The notes under the pieces are model-generated. The model saw only the letters and a program-made list of their open reading frames with translations. It did not search any database and was not told the DNA's origin. Shown here piece by piece: positions 13,988-20,898 of a stretch of 22,028 nucleotides of DNA (position 1 is the stretch's first letter; each line of letters begins with the position of its first letter). This DNA comes from an uncultured Lachnospiraceae bacterium (lineage in GTDB: Bacteria; Bacillota; Clostridia; Lachnospirales; Lachnospiraceae). Location: the NCBI GenBank assembly GCA_910586615.1, contig CAJUJP010000055.1, positions 1 to 22,028 of the forward strand, read 5' to 3'. A program made the position numbers and the translations under genes.

Positions 13988-14380
13988 ATGAATTGTTGGA
14001 TCATACTTTGGTTTTTACTTTGCGGTAATCAGAACGGACGGGGAGTCTGTGATCCGGGATGCGGCTGCGAGCCGGTAGAACCGCCGAAACCGCCTTGCCG
14101 TCCGAGAGAACGGGAATGCGACAGAGACAGAAATCGTGACTGCGACTGTAATCGTGACAGGGATTGCGGGCGTGACAGGGACTGCGACCGTGACCGTGAC
14201 AGAGACTGCAATCGTAACAGGGACTGCGACCGCGGCAGAGATTGTAATCGTGACAGAGACTGCGACTGTGACCGCGCACCGGAACGTGAAAGCTGTCCAT
14301 GCAATAACGATTCCCGCTTTGAACCCCGCTTTGATGCAAGACCTTTCGGCAATGCCGGATGCGGATGCGACGATAAGTAA
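13988..14380 (+). CDS. cysteine-rich Arg-Asp repeat protein, unknown function
   Basis: A 130-residue protein with 20 cysteines. Residues 1-13 are hydrophobic (MNCWIILWFLLCG) and could be a short membrane anchor or signal; there is no basic N-region and no proper lipobox. Residues 21-37 hold Cys-x3-Cys-x-Cys and Pro-rich sequence. Residues about 38-96 are an alternating-charge repeat of Arg-Asp and Asn-Arg dipeptides with Cys every six or eight residues (44, 52, 60, 66, 74, 80, 86, 92, with extra Cys at 54 and 94). The C-terminal part carries Cys-x-Cys pairs (103/105, 125/127). AAAAGGAG lies upstream, inside a hairpin. Function unknown: a disulfide-linked spore-surface protein or a metal-binding peptide are possibilities. 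Long open frames on the other frames here arise from the repeats. Expression as protein is supported by the ribosome binding site and regular Cys spacing. Confidence 0.65.
   Translation: MNCWIILWFLLCGNQNGRGVCDPGCGCEPVEPPKPPCRPRERECDRDRNRDCDCNRDRDCGRDRDCDRDRDRDCNRNRDCDRGRDCNRDRDCDCDRAPERESCPCNNDSRFEPRFDARPFGNAGCGCDDK
14099..14275 (+). repeat. degenerate tandem repeat coding for Arg-Asp/Cys units
   Basis: Units built of GTGAC / GACAG / TGCGAC words recur with periods of 6, 18 and 24 bases, giving Arg-Asp, Asn-Arg and Asp-Cys steps. Copies differ mostly at synonymous or Asp/Asn positions, so the pattern is old or selected and not a fresh slippage run. Confidence 0.7.
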
Positions 14381-14396
14381 CAGCCAGATAAGCAAG

Positions 14397-14429
14397 GCCC
14401 TTTCTTTTCAGTTGACGAAAGGAAAGGGC
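14397..14429 (+). terminator. long hairpin between the repeat protein gene and trpS (possible terminator)
   Basis: GCCCTTTCTTTTC (14397-14409) pairs with GAAAGGAAAGGGC (14417-14429) over 13 bp with one G-U pair and a 7-base loop. TTTTTT follows only 12 bases later (14442-14447), so it may be a weak terminator for the repeat gene or a leader structure of trpS. No T-box sequence (AGGGTGGnACCGCG) is visible in the 184-base leader. Confidence 0.5.
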
Positions 14430-14564
14430 AATGCTAAACTGTTTTTTGATACAAGCCCGGTACTGCTTCGGATGATTGTGGACTCTATGGAGAAGAGGCG
14501 GAAGAAACGGACCGGAAGAAATTTTATACGGCCGGGTCAGAGGATGCCCGGGAATGGAGGAAAA

Positions 14565-15569
14565 ATGTTAGACGGAAATAAAGTTTTGTTCAGCGGTATG
14601 CAGTCTACCGGCAATCTTACTCTGGGTAATTATCTTGGGGCATTGAAGAACTGGGTGACCCTGTGTGATGAATATATGTGTTTTTATTCGGTGGTGGATC
14701 TGCATTCCATTACCGTGCGGCAGGATCCGGCTGAACTGCGCAAACGTGCCAGAAATCTGCTTACACTGTATATTGCGGCGGGCATCGATCCTGAGAAAAG
14801 CTGCCTGTATTACCAGTCCCACGTGTCGGGACATGCGGAACTGTCCTGGATTTTGAATTGCTTTACCTATATGGGAGAATTGAACCGTATGACGCAGTTT
14901 AAGGATAAGTCTGCCAAACATGCGGATAACATCAACGCCGGACTCTTTACCTATCCTGTCTTGATGGCGGCGGATATTCTGCTGTATCAGTCCGATGTGG
15001 TGCCTGTGGGAAAAGATCAGCTGCAGCATCTGGAAATCACCAGAGATATCGCACAGCGTTTTAATGGAATCTATGGTGATGTGTTTACTATTCCGGAACC
15101 GTATATCGGCAAGGCCGGCGCCAAGATCATGAGTCTGCAGGATCCGGCGAAGAAAATGTCAAAATCCGATGAAAATCCTAACGCCAGCATTTATCTGATG
15201 GATGATCCGGACACCATTATCCGCAAATTTAAGAGGGCAGTGACGGATTCCGAGGCATGTGTACGTTACAGTGACACACAGCCCGGCATCATGAATCTGA
15301 TCGATATCTATAGCGCCTGCACGGGCAGATCGGTCCAGGATATTGAGAAAGAATTTGAGGGAAAAGGCTACGGTGATTTCAAGATGGCTGTAGGAGAGGC
15401 TGTGGTAAGTGTTCTGAGACCTTTACAGGAGCGTTTCAGTGACCTGTCCGGAAATAAGGATTATATTGATAAAATCATCAAAGACAATGCCGAAAAGGCG
15501 AACTACTATGCCTTGAAAACGCTCCGCAAGGTTCAGAAAAAAGTAGGATTTCCCGAAAGGATACGATAG
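14565..15569 (+). CDS. trpS: tryptophan--tRNA ligase
   Basis: A 334-residue class I synthetase that charges tRNA(Trp) with tryptophan. It begins with Phe-Ser-Gly-Met-Gln-Ser-Thr-Gly, has the HIGH-type motif TLGN at 19-22, the family stretch Asp-Ile-Leu-Leu-Tyr-Gln-Ser-Asp-Val-Val-Pro-Val-Gly-Lys-Asp-Gln (137-152) that binds tryptophan and ATP, and KMSKS at 197-201. Length is typical. The start at 14565 has GGAGG; the frame stays open upstream to 14136 only because it runs through the repeat gene in another frame, and that extension is not synthetase-like. A CCGGG/CCCGG mini-hairpin sits just before the ribosome binding site. A strong terminator follows. Confidence 0.95.
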   Translation: MLDGNKVLFSGMQSTGNLTLGNYLGALKNWVTLCDEYMCFYSVVDLHSITVRQDPAELRKRARNLLTLYIAAGIDPEKSCLYYQSHVSGHAELSWILNCFTYMGELNRMTQFKDKSAKHADNINAGLFTYPVLMAADILLYQSDVVPVGKDQLQHLEITRDIAQRFNGIYGDVFTIPEPYIGKAGAKIMSLQDPAKKMSKSDENPNASIYLMDDPDTIIRKFKRAVTDSEACVRYSDTQPGIMNLIDIYSACTGRSVQDIEKEFEGKGYGDFKMAVGEAVVSVLRPLQERFSDLSGNKDYIDKIIKDNAEKANYYALKTLRKVQKKVGFPERIR

Positions 15570-15622
15570 AGGGATTTATAGGAAATTCCTCCGCTTATCC
15601 GAGTCCGCGAAGCGGATCTCGC

Positions 15623-15644
15623 AAACGAGCTTTGCTCGTTTTTT
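15623..15644 (+). terminator. rho-independent terminator of trpS
   Basis: AAACGAGC (15623-15630), loop TTT, GCTCGTTT (15634-15641), running into TTTTTT (15639-15644). A second hairpin (CCGC-GAA-GCGG within 15605-15615) precedes it. The T-run ends on the stop codon of the converging phosphatase gene. Confidence 0.85.
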
Positions 15645-16402
15645 CATCCTTGAAATGCATTCGTAAAATATCCTGCAGTGGAAACCGGTTCGCCGCCTTG
15701 CAGCAGATGTGCGGTGTCTCCGATTACCTGTGCACGGAAAGCGGCAATATTATTTTGACGTTCTTCCGTGGCAAGTACGGTCACGGAAGTGGGTGCCAGA
15801 AAGAGACTGTGGAAGAGCAGCGCCGGTGAGATCCCCAGCAAATGGCTCATCATGACACAGGAGATCCCCAGATGACAGAAGATCACGATGGTGTCGTCCG
15901 GATGCTTTTCTTTCTGTCCGGTAGTTTTTTCCGAAAGTAGTTTTTCTTTATAAGTATTGAGATAACAGTTATCGTGTCTTACATAGCCGTATTCTTCCAG
16001 AAGACGGTCAAGACCGTCACAGGCTTCCTGATAGGCAGGCAGAATCTCCGGGTTAGAGCGGTAGATTTCTGTCTTTTTCCATGCATCTTTGTCATACATC
16101 TCTGGAATCCGGGTCCAGTATTCAGGCATGAAATCCCAGGGGACTCCGATCCTGCCGGTGACGGGATCTTCGATGTAGTAGGCAAATTCTTTCAGCCATT
16201 CGTAAGTAACCGCTTCCCGGCCGAGGCGTTCCAGCGTATAGGAAGCTGTCTGTTGTGCCCTCCCAAGGGGCGAGCAGTAAAAGTCATTTACCTGCCAGTT
16301 TACGGTTCTGTCCGAGAGCAGTTTTGCTTCCCGGATTCCTTTGCCGGTCAGGGCATCGTTTACGTAATCCGGGTCTCCGTGTCTGATCAATATGATTCTC
16401 AT
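15644..16402 (-). CDS. histidine phosphatase family protein (phosphoglycerate mutase-like)
   Basis: A 252-residue protein with the histidine phosphatase signature LIRHG at 5-9, where His8 would be the phosphorylated residue, followed by a Ser-Pro-Leu-x-Arg-Ala-x-Gln-Thr-Ala segment (44-53) and the second catalytic histidine in Phe-Cys-His-Leu-Gly (175-179). Cofactor-dependent phosphoglycerate mutases and broad-specificity phosphatases share this fold; a long insert (about 75-170) with aromatic and acidic residues argues against a glycolytic mutase, so the substrate is open. The start at 16402 has GGAGG on the minus strand. It has a putative promoter at 16471-16499 and converges on trpS. Confidence 0.85.
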   Translation of the reverse strand: MRIILIRHGDPDYVNDALTGKGIREAKLLSDRTVNWQVNDFYCSPLGRAQQTASYTLERLGREAVTYEWLKEFAYYIEDPVTGRIGVPWDFMPEYWTRIPEMYDKDAWKKTEIYRSNPEILPAYQEACDGLDRLLEEYGYVRHDNCYLNTYKEKLLSEKTTGQKEKHPDDTIVIFCHLGISCVMMSHLLGISPALLFHSLFLAPTSVTVLATEERQNNIAAFRAQVIGDTAHLLQGGEPVSTAGYFTNAFQG

Positions 16403-16430
16403 AATTCCTCCGTTCCTGCTTCATTAACTG

Positions 16431-16454
16431 GTACTGTTCGAAAAATAACAGTAC
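16431..16454. promoter_or_regulatory. perfect 8-bp inverted repeat in the divergent intergenic region
   Basis: GTACTGTT (16431-16438), 8-base spacer, AACAGTAC (16447-16454). It lies in the predicted 5' leader of the phosphatase gene, between it and hflK, and could be an operator for either gene or an mRNA hairpin. Confidence 0.5.
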
Positions 16455-16470
16455 ATTGCTGTGCTGCGTG

Positions 16471-16499
16471 ACTTTAGTAAAATTTAATTAGTCTTTCAA
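16471..16499 (-). promoter_or_regulatory. putative promoter of the phosphatase gene
   Basis: On the minus strand TTGAAA (16499-16494) and TAAAGT (16476-16471) are 17 bases apart. The predicted transcription start falls near 16464, just before the inverted repeat. Confidence 0.45.
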
Positions 16500-16506
16500 T
16501 TCATTC

Positions 16507-16517
16507 TGGTATATAAT
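16507..16517 (+). promoter_or_regulatory. putative extended -10 promoter of hflKC
   Basis: TGG-TATATA at 16507-16515 overlaps a perfect TATAAT at 16512-16517, about 45 bases before the hflK ATG. No good -35 is seen. Confidence 0.5.
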
Positions 16518-16559
16518 AACATAGATGCGGGTAACCGTACAGAGAAACGGAGGAAAGAT

Positions 16560-17579
16560 ATGTTTGGCGCGAAAAAGAACAACAATGAGCCCCTTCGCAG
16601 AATAAACAGCGGCAAAGGAAAGCTGATCGCAAAAGTGGCGGCAGCGGTAGTGATCCTGCTGGTTCTTGCGAGTGAGTCTTATTATTCCATACAGGAGGAA
16701 GAGCAGGCTGTTGTGTGCACCTTCGGTTCGCCGAAGGCAGTCACCACACCGGGACTTCATTTTAAGATTCCATTTATCCAGACTGTGACCAAGGTAAACA
16801 CTACGATTCAGGGCTTTTCCATCGGATATCATGCCACGGGAGAAGAGGCGGATGCATTGATGATCACATCGGATTATAACTTTATTTTTGTGGATTTCTA
16901 TGCAGAATACAGAGTGACTGATCCGGTCAAAGCTTTGTATGCTTCACAGGACCCGGAAATGATCCTTAAGAATATCGCACAGAACTGTATCAGGACAACG
17001 ATCGGTTCCTACAGCGTGGACAGTGTACTGACCACAGGAAAGAATGAGATCCAGTCCAATATCAAGCAGATGATTCTGGATAAGCTGGAGAAGTACGATA
17101 TTGGTATTCAGCTTGTGAATATCACGATTCAGGACGCTACGCCGCCTACCGCGGAGGTTGAGAATGCCTTTAAGGAAGTGGAGACGGCAAAGCAGGGAAA
17201 AGAAACGGCTTTAAACAATGCCAATAAGTACCGTAATGAGCAGATTCCGGGTGCCGAGGCCGAGGCGGATAAGATCCTGCAGGATGCAGAAGCGGCGAAG
17301 CAGGAGAGGATCAATGAGGCTAACGGACAGGTGGCCCGCTTCAATTCCATGTATCAGGAATATGTCAAGTTCCCCGAAGTGACTAAGAAGAGAATGTTCT
17401 ATGAGGCAATGGAAGACGTTCTGCCGGAGATCAAGGTGGTCATTCAGGGTAAAAACGGAAATACAGAGACAATCCTGCCTCTGGACAGTTTTGTGTCCGG
17501 GAGTTCTTACGGCAATAATGCATTTACGGATCCGGCGGAGCCGGATGATGCCGGTGATTCCGGGGAGGAGGTAGAATAG
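16560..17579 (+). CDS. hflK: SPFH-domain protease modulator HflK
   Basis: A 339-residue membrane protein with a short basic cytoplasmic N-terminus, one transmembrane helix at about 22-38, and an SPFH/band 7 domain starting with Glu-Glu-Gln-Ala-Val-Val-Cys-Thr-Phe-Gly (47-56) and Thr-Pro-Gly-Leu-His-Phe-Lys-Ile-Pro (63-71). Residues about 195-270 form a charged Glu/Ala/Lys-rich coiled coil, and the tail after about 305 is acidic and flexible. In E. coli HflK and HflC form a large complex that encloses FtsH and modulates its protease activity; here ftsH is not adjacent. The N-terminus lacks the long Gly-rich stretch of proteobacterial HflK. GGAGG precedes ATG 16560. The stop is two bases before the hflC start, so they form an operon. 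Confidence 0.85.
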   Translation: MFGAKKNNNEPLRRINSGKGKLIAKVAAAVVILLVLASESYYSIQEEEQAVVCTFGSPKAVTTPGLHFKIPFIQTVTKVNTTIQGFSIGYHATGEEADALMITSDYNFIFVDFYAEYRVTDPVKALYASQDPEMILKNIAQNCIRTTIGSYSVDSVLTTGKNEIQSNIKQMILDKLEKYDIGIQLVNITIQDATPPTAEVENAFKEVETAKQGKETALNNANKYRNEQIPGAEAEADKILQDAEAAKQERINEANGQVARFNSMYQEYVKFPEVTKKRMFYEAMEDVLPEIKVVIQGKNGNTETILPLDSFVSGSSYGNNAFTDPAEPDDAGDSGEEVE

Positions 17580-17581
17580 AT

Positions 17582-18652
17582 ATGGCCGATTTTAATCAGA
17601 ATATGAACCAGGAAAACAATACATCGGGACCATTTGAACGTTTTAATTCAGATGGAACCAGAAAGAAAACCAAAGGCGAAAAGAAGAAAAGTTCCGGATT
17701 CGGAATCCTGGCTGTGCTGCTTGTCATTGTGGCGCTGATTCTGCTGGGCAATTCCATGGTGATCACAAGACAGAACCAGTTTAAGCTGATCAGGCAGTTC
17801 GGGCGGGTACAGCGCGTGGTAACAAATTCAGGACTGACCTTTAAGCTTCCTTTTGTGGAATCTGTGGATACCATTCCGAAGGAACTGCTTTTATATGACC
17901 TGCCGGCATCGGATGTCATCACATCGGATAAGAAGACCATGATTCTGGACAGTTATGTGCTGTGGCATGTGACCGACCCGTTAAAATTTGCCCAGACGCT
18001 GAGCTGTTCCGTAAGTAATGCGGAGGGGAGAATCGACGCTATTGTATATAATGCGACGAAGAATACCATATCCAATATGAAACAGGACGAAGTCATCAGA
18101 AGCCGTGACGGAAAGATGACGATCACGGTGGATCAGGATACATCAGATGTGACAAGCAACGATCTTGTTCTTTCCGGGGAAAAAGAAGAAGTGATCGAGA
18201 TTACCTCTCTGACAGAAGAAATCATGGCGCAGATCAATCATGTGGAAGAACAGTACGGCATTGAGATTGTAGTTGTGGATGTGAAGAAGCTGGATCTGCC
18301 GGATGACAACAAACAGGCTGTGTATGCCCGTATGATCTCCGAGCGTGAGAATATCGCCGCGCAGTATACGGCGGAAGGTAAATCAGAAGCAAAGATGATT
18401 GAAAACACCACTGACAAAGAAGTATCCATCATGTTGTCCGATGCCCAGGCGAAGGCTGAGGCAACGGTGGCGGAAGGAGAAGCGGAATACATGCGTATTT
18501 TGTCGGATGCTTATGCCAACCCGGAGAAGATGGATTTCTATTCTTTTGTCCGCGCGCTGGATGCGGTTAAGAGCAGTATAACCGGAGATAATAAGACGGT
18601 TATTTTGTCAGATGATTCGCCGGTTGCACAGATTTTTAACGGACAGTATTAA
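17582..18652 (+). CDS. hflC: SPFH-domain protease modulator HflC
   Basis: A 356-residue partner of HflK. A hydrophilic, Asn/Lys-rich N-terminus (1-38) leads into one helix at about 39-56, then the SPFH domain with Phe-Lys-Leu-Ile-Arg-Gln-Phe-Gly-Arg-Val (67-76) and Gly-Leu-Thr-Phe-Lys-Leu-Pro-Phe-Val (84-92), and a coiled-coil segment (about 255-310) that includes the family-typical Arg-x4-Ala-Ala-Gln-Tyr-x-Ala-Glu-Gly-Lys-Ser-Glu-Ala region. The acidic insert at about 180-210 between strands is longer than in the E. coli protein, and the N-terminal extension is also unlike E. coli. Two bases separate it from hflK. Confidence 0.85.
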   Translation: MADFNQNMNQENNTSGPFERFNSDGTRKKTKGEKKKSSGFGILAVLLVIVALILLGNSMVITRQNQFKLIRQFGRVQRVVTNSGLTFKLPFVESVDTIPKELLLYDLPASDVITSDKKTMILDSYVLWHVTDPLKFAQTLSCSVSNAEGRIDAIVYNATKNTISNMKQDEVIRSRDGKMTITVDQDTSDVTSNDLVLSGEKEEVIEITSLTEEIMAQINHVEEQYGIEIVVVDVKKLDLPDDNKQAVYARMISERENIAAQYTAEGKSEAKMIENTTDKEVSIMLSDAQAKAEATVAEGEAEYMRILSDAYANPEKMDFYSFVRALDAVKSSITGDNKTVILSDDSPVAQIFNGQY

Positions 18653-18795
18653 GTCAAAAAAATGATAGACTATACAGTTAAGTGCAGAACAGACCGGCAG
18701 AATTGATTTAAGCTCAATGATATGTTTACCTGTAAGACTGCAGGCAAATGCATGTCTGTGGGCTGTGAATTCTGGAAAGAAAGGCTGATTTATAA

Positions 18796-19659
18796 ATGAA
18801 CGTAGACAAATTTTATGAGACGCTGGACTCTTATTTCGCAAAACAGCAGATTGACCAGGTGGATCCTTTTCTTGTTTCATCTCTGGAACAGGCGAAAGAA
18901 GAGGAGGATTACGGTGCGTATATTTCCGTCTGCAATGAGATGATCGGATTTTACCGCAGTGTTTCCGCCTTTGAGAAGGCTTATGCGGCGGCGGAGGACG
19001 TGCTTCTTCTGATGGAAGAACTGCAGATGGATCATACGGAGCATTTTGCCACCACGCTTTTAAATGCCGCAACGGCATACCGTGCGGCGGGAGATTATGG
19101 TACGGCACTGCGTTTTTATAAACAGGCATTACAGATCTATGACGGCATTCTTCCTCAGGGAGATTACCGCTATGCGGGACTTTATAATAATATGTGCATT
19201 CTTTTGGAAAAGATGGAGGAAAATACAGAAGCCATAGACTGCGGTGAGAAGGCGCTTGCTATCATTGAGGCGCTGGAAGGCGGAGAGATGGAAACTGCCA
19301 CAACGCTGACCAATCTGGCGCTGCTGTATTTTAAAGTTTCTCAGACAGAGAAGGCGAAAGAACTGCTGGAAAGGGCGCTTGCACTTTTTGAACAGAAGGG
19401 TGAAAATACGGATGCACACTATAGCGGGGCACTGGCCGGGGTTGCCGAGGCATGGTACCGTATGCAGGATTACGGGAAAGCTTTGACATACTATGAGAAG
19501 GCGCTTGCAGAGGTCAAAGAACATTTCGGGGAAAATATGAGTTACGCTATTCTCTGTGAAAACTGCGGTGCGGTATGTGAGAAGCTGGGCGACACTGACC
19601 GGCAGCAATTTTATATGCAAAAAGCCGGAGAAGTGAAAGAAAACATAGCATCAATGTGA
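18796..19659 (+). CDS. tetratricopeptide repeat protein
   Basis: A 287-residue, all-helical, acidic protein without signal or membrane segment. At least five TPR-like units can be seen from about 55 to 270, marked by Ala-x2-Tyr-x3-Gly-Asp-Tyr-x2-Ala-Leu-x-Phe-Tyr-x2-Ala-Leu (92-110) and Ala-Glu-Ala-Trp-Tyr-x6-Tyr-Gly-Lys-Ala-Leu-x-Tyr-Tyr-Glu-Lys-Ala-Leu (about 215-235). The first 50 residues are a distinct helical cap. TPR proteins bind partner proteins; the following gene, a DUF4037 nucleotidyltransferase-like protein, is the obvious candidate, though two terminator-like hairpins separate them. A gap of 143 bases precedes the gene, containing small imperfect inverted repeats (e.g. ATTGA/TCAAT near 18702-18718) and no clear promoter. 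The ribosome binding site GAAAGAAAGG is rather distant from ATG 18796. Confidence 0.82.
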   Translation: MNVDKFYETLDSYFAKQQIDQVDPFLVSSLEQAKEEEDYGAYISVCNEMIGFYRSVSAFEKAYAAAEDVLLLMEELQMDHTEHFATTLLNAATAYRAAGDYGTALRFYKQALQIYDGILPQGDYRYAGLYNNMCILLEKMEENTEAIDCGEKALAIIEALEGGEMETATTLTNLALLYFKVSQTEKAKELLERALALFEQKGENTDAHYSGALAGVAEAWYRMQDYGKALTYYEKALAEVKEHFGENMSYAILCENCGAVCEKLGDTDRQQFYMQKAGEVKENIASM

Positions 19660-19669
19660 CATATCAGGC

Positions 19670-19710
19670 GGCAGATCAGAGAAGAAGCGTTTCTTTGATC
19701 TGCCTTTTTT
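19670..19710 (+). terminator. strong rho-independent terminator after the TPR gene
   Basis: GGCAGATCA (19670-19678) pairs with TGATCTGCC (19696-19704); the stem continues inward through GAGAAG / GTTTCTT-type pairs to about 15 bp, and TTTTTT follows at 19705-19710. Confidence 0.85.
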
Positions 19711-19716
19711 GGTTTC

Positions 19717-19739
19717 AGGCAATGAATTTTTTGCCTTTT
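19717..19739 (+). terminator. second, weaker terminator-like hairpin
   Basis: AGGCAA (19717-19722) pairs with TTGCCT (19731-19736) and is followed by TTTT. It lies seven bases after the first terminator, making a tandem. Confidence 0.5.
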
Positions 19740-19764
19740 AGAGCGGTAACAGGCAAGACAGACT

Positions 19765-19788
19765 GCGTAAATCCTATACGCGGATTTA
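19765..19788 (+). other. two mutually exclusive small hairpins before the DUF4037 gene
   Basis: TAAATCC (19768-19774) can pair with GGATTTA (19782-19788), or GCGTA (19765-19769) with TACGC (19777-19781); the two stems share bases and cannot form together. They lie about 20 bases upstream of the ribosome binding site. A regulatory switch is possible but speculative. Confidence 0.35.
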
Positions 19789-19819
19789 TCTGAAAATGTG
19801 ATGCACAATGGAGGAGATC

Positions 19820-20764
19820 ATGATAAAAGGACTGGAATTATCAGAAAAATATTATGAGGCTTTTGGACGACAGATGCTCCGGGAAAAGTTTCCGGAAATA
19901 CTGGATCAGACGGCGGTTGGTCTGGCAGGGCACGGATCAGAGTGTTTCGGTTTCGATGATATGATCTCTACAGATCACGATTATGGTCCGTCATTCTGTA
20001 TCTGGCTTCCAAGGGAAGTGTATATGCAATATGGTGAGCAAATGCAGGCGGCCTATGATGCGCTTCCACGGGAATTTATGGGGGTTAGTGAACGGGTGTC
20101 TGAGGAACAGGGGCAGGACAGAGTCGGTGTCTTATGTCTGGAGGATTTCTATGCAGAATTTCTGGGGATGGAAAGTGCTCCGGTTACCGGTCAGGAATGG
20201 CTTGCCATGGAGGAGCCCAGTCTGGCGGCTGTCACAAACGGCAAGATATTTGAAGACCGTCTGGGTACATTCAGCCGGATTCGTGACGACCTGTTGAAAT
20301 ATTATCCGCAGAATGTGTGGAGACGCCGTCTTGCCCAGAGCCTTGCGAAAACGGCACAGGCAGGGCAGTACAATTATGCCCGTGCCATGAAGCGCGGGGA
20401 AAGGATCGCGGCGGAACTTGCCCTGACGGAATTTATCCGGGAAAGCATGAGAACTGCGTATCTTTTGAACCGGCGGTATGCGCCTTACGACAAATGGATG
20501 CATAAAGGCATGAGCTCCCTTTCCACGTGTTCGGAAATAGGTGATATGCTGAATCTTCTTTATACCATTGATCCGACAGAGGCATGGGAAAACGCAGCGC
20601 CCGGTGATTATGTTTACAACCTGAATACCAATGACGGCAGAATCCTTGTTATAGAGGCAGTGTGCAGTATTATTGTTCAGGAATTGAACACAATGGGACT
20701 TTCTGACAGACAGGATAATTTCCTGCAGAATCACTTGCAGGCTGTACTTGGAGAAACGCAGTAA
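19820..20764 (+). CDS. DUF4037 protein with nucleotidyltransferase-like N-terminus
   Basis: A 314-residue protein. Near its N-terminus Gly-His-Gly-Ser (37-40) followed after 12 residues by Asp52-His-Asp54 fits the minimal nucleotidyltransferase pattern hG[GS]x(9,13)DhD, with a further Asp-Asp at 46-47; the metal-binding core thus looks intact. The rest (about 120-310) is mostly helical and matches the DUF4037 domain as I recall it, with Glu-Asp-Arg-Leu-Gly-x-Phe-Ser/Thr (about 147-154) and Asn-x-Trp-Arg-Arg-Arg-Leu-Ala-Gln. Substrate unknown; antibiotic nucleotidyltransferases and toxin-type MNT enzymes share this core, and neither can be assigned. The start at 19820 is chosen because GGAGG at 19810-19814 is five bases upstream; an ATG at 19808 would include that site in the coding sequence. 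It follows the TPR gene in the same direction. Confidence 0.82.
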   Translation: MIKGLELSEKYYEAFGRQMLREKFPEILDQTAVGLAGHGSECFGFDDMISTDHDYGPSFCIWLPREVYMQYGEQMQAAYDALPREFMGVSERVSEEQGQDRVGVLCLEDFYAEFLGMESAPVTGQEWLAMEEPSLAAVTNGKIFEDRLGTFSRIRDDLLKYYPQNVWRRRLAQSLAKTAQAGQYNYARAMKRGERIAAELALTEFIRESMRTAYLLNRRYAPYDKWMHKGMSSLSTCSEIGDMLNLLYTIDPTEAWENAAPGDYVYNLNTNDGRILVIEAVCSIIVQELNTMGLSDRQDNFLQNHLQAVLGETQ

Positions 20765-20812
20765 TTTATGGGGTGGTAATTTACGTCTTGCGATTTGCGT
20801 CCGGGATTTTAT

Positions 20813-20841
20813 TTGCATCTTTACAGGTTTTTTGATAAAAT
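20813..20841 (+). promoter_or_regulatory. promoter of the NusG-II / Gx operon
   Basis: TTGCAT (20813-20818), 17-base spacer, TAAAAT (20836-20841), with TGA directly before the -10 (extended -10). The first gene starts 58 bases downstream. Confidence 0.6.
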
Positions 20842-20898
20842 TTTTACATCTTTATTGTTGATGGATCGGCGGATAGAAAATTAGAAAAGGGAGAGAAC

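Noticed and set aside
14001..14395. Long minus-strand frames across the repeat region, rich in Val/Thr/Ala, Ser/Arg or Cys/His
   Set aside because: A 6-base-periodic repeat keeps several frames open on both strands; none of these has a good ribosome binding site, unlike the plus-strand frame at 13988.
14136..14564. N-terminal extension of trpS by about 143 residues rich in Thr, Val and Ala
   Set aside because: It is the repeat gene read in another frame plus the open leader; the synthetase begins at ATG 14565 with its own GGAGG site.
14381..14564. T-box riboswitch upstream of trpS
   Set aside because: No AGGGTGGnACCGCG element or clear specifier structure could be found in the leader.
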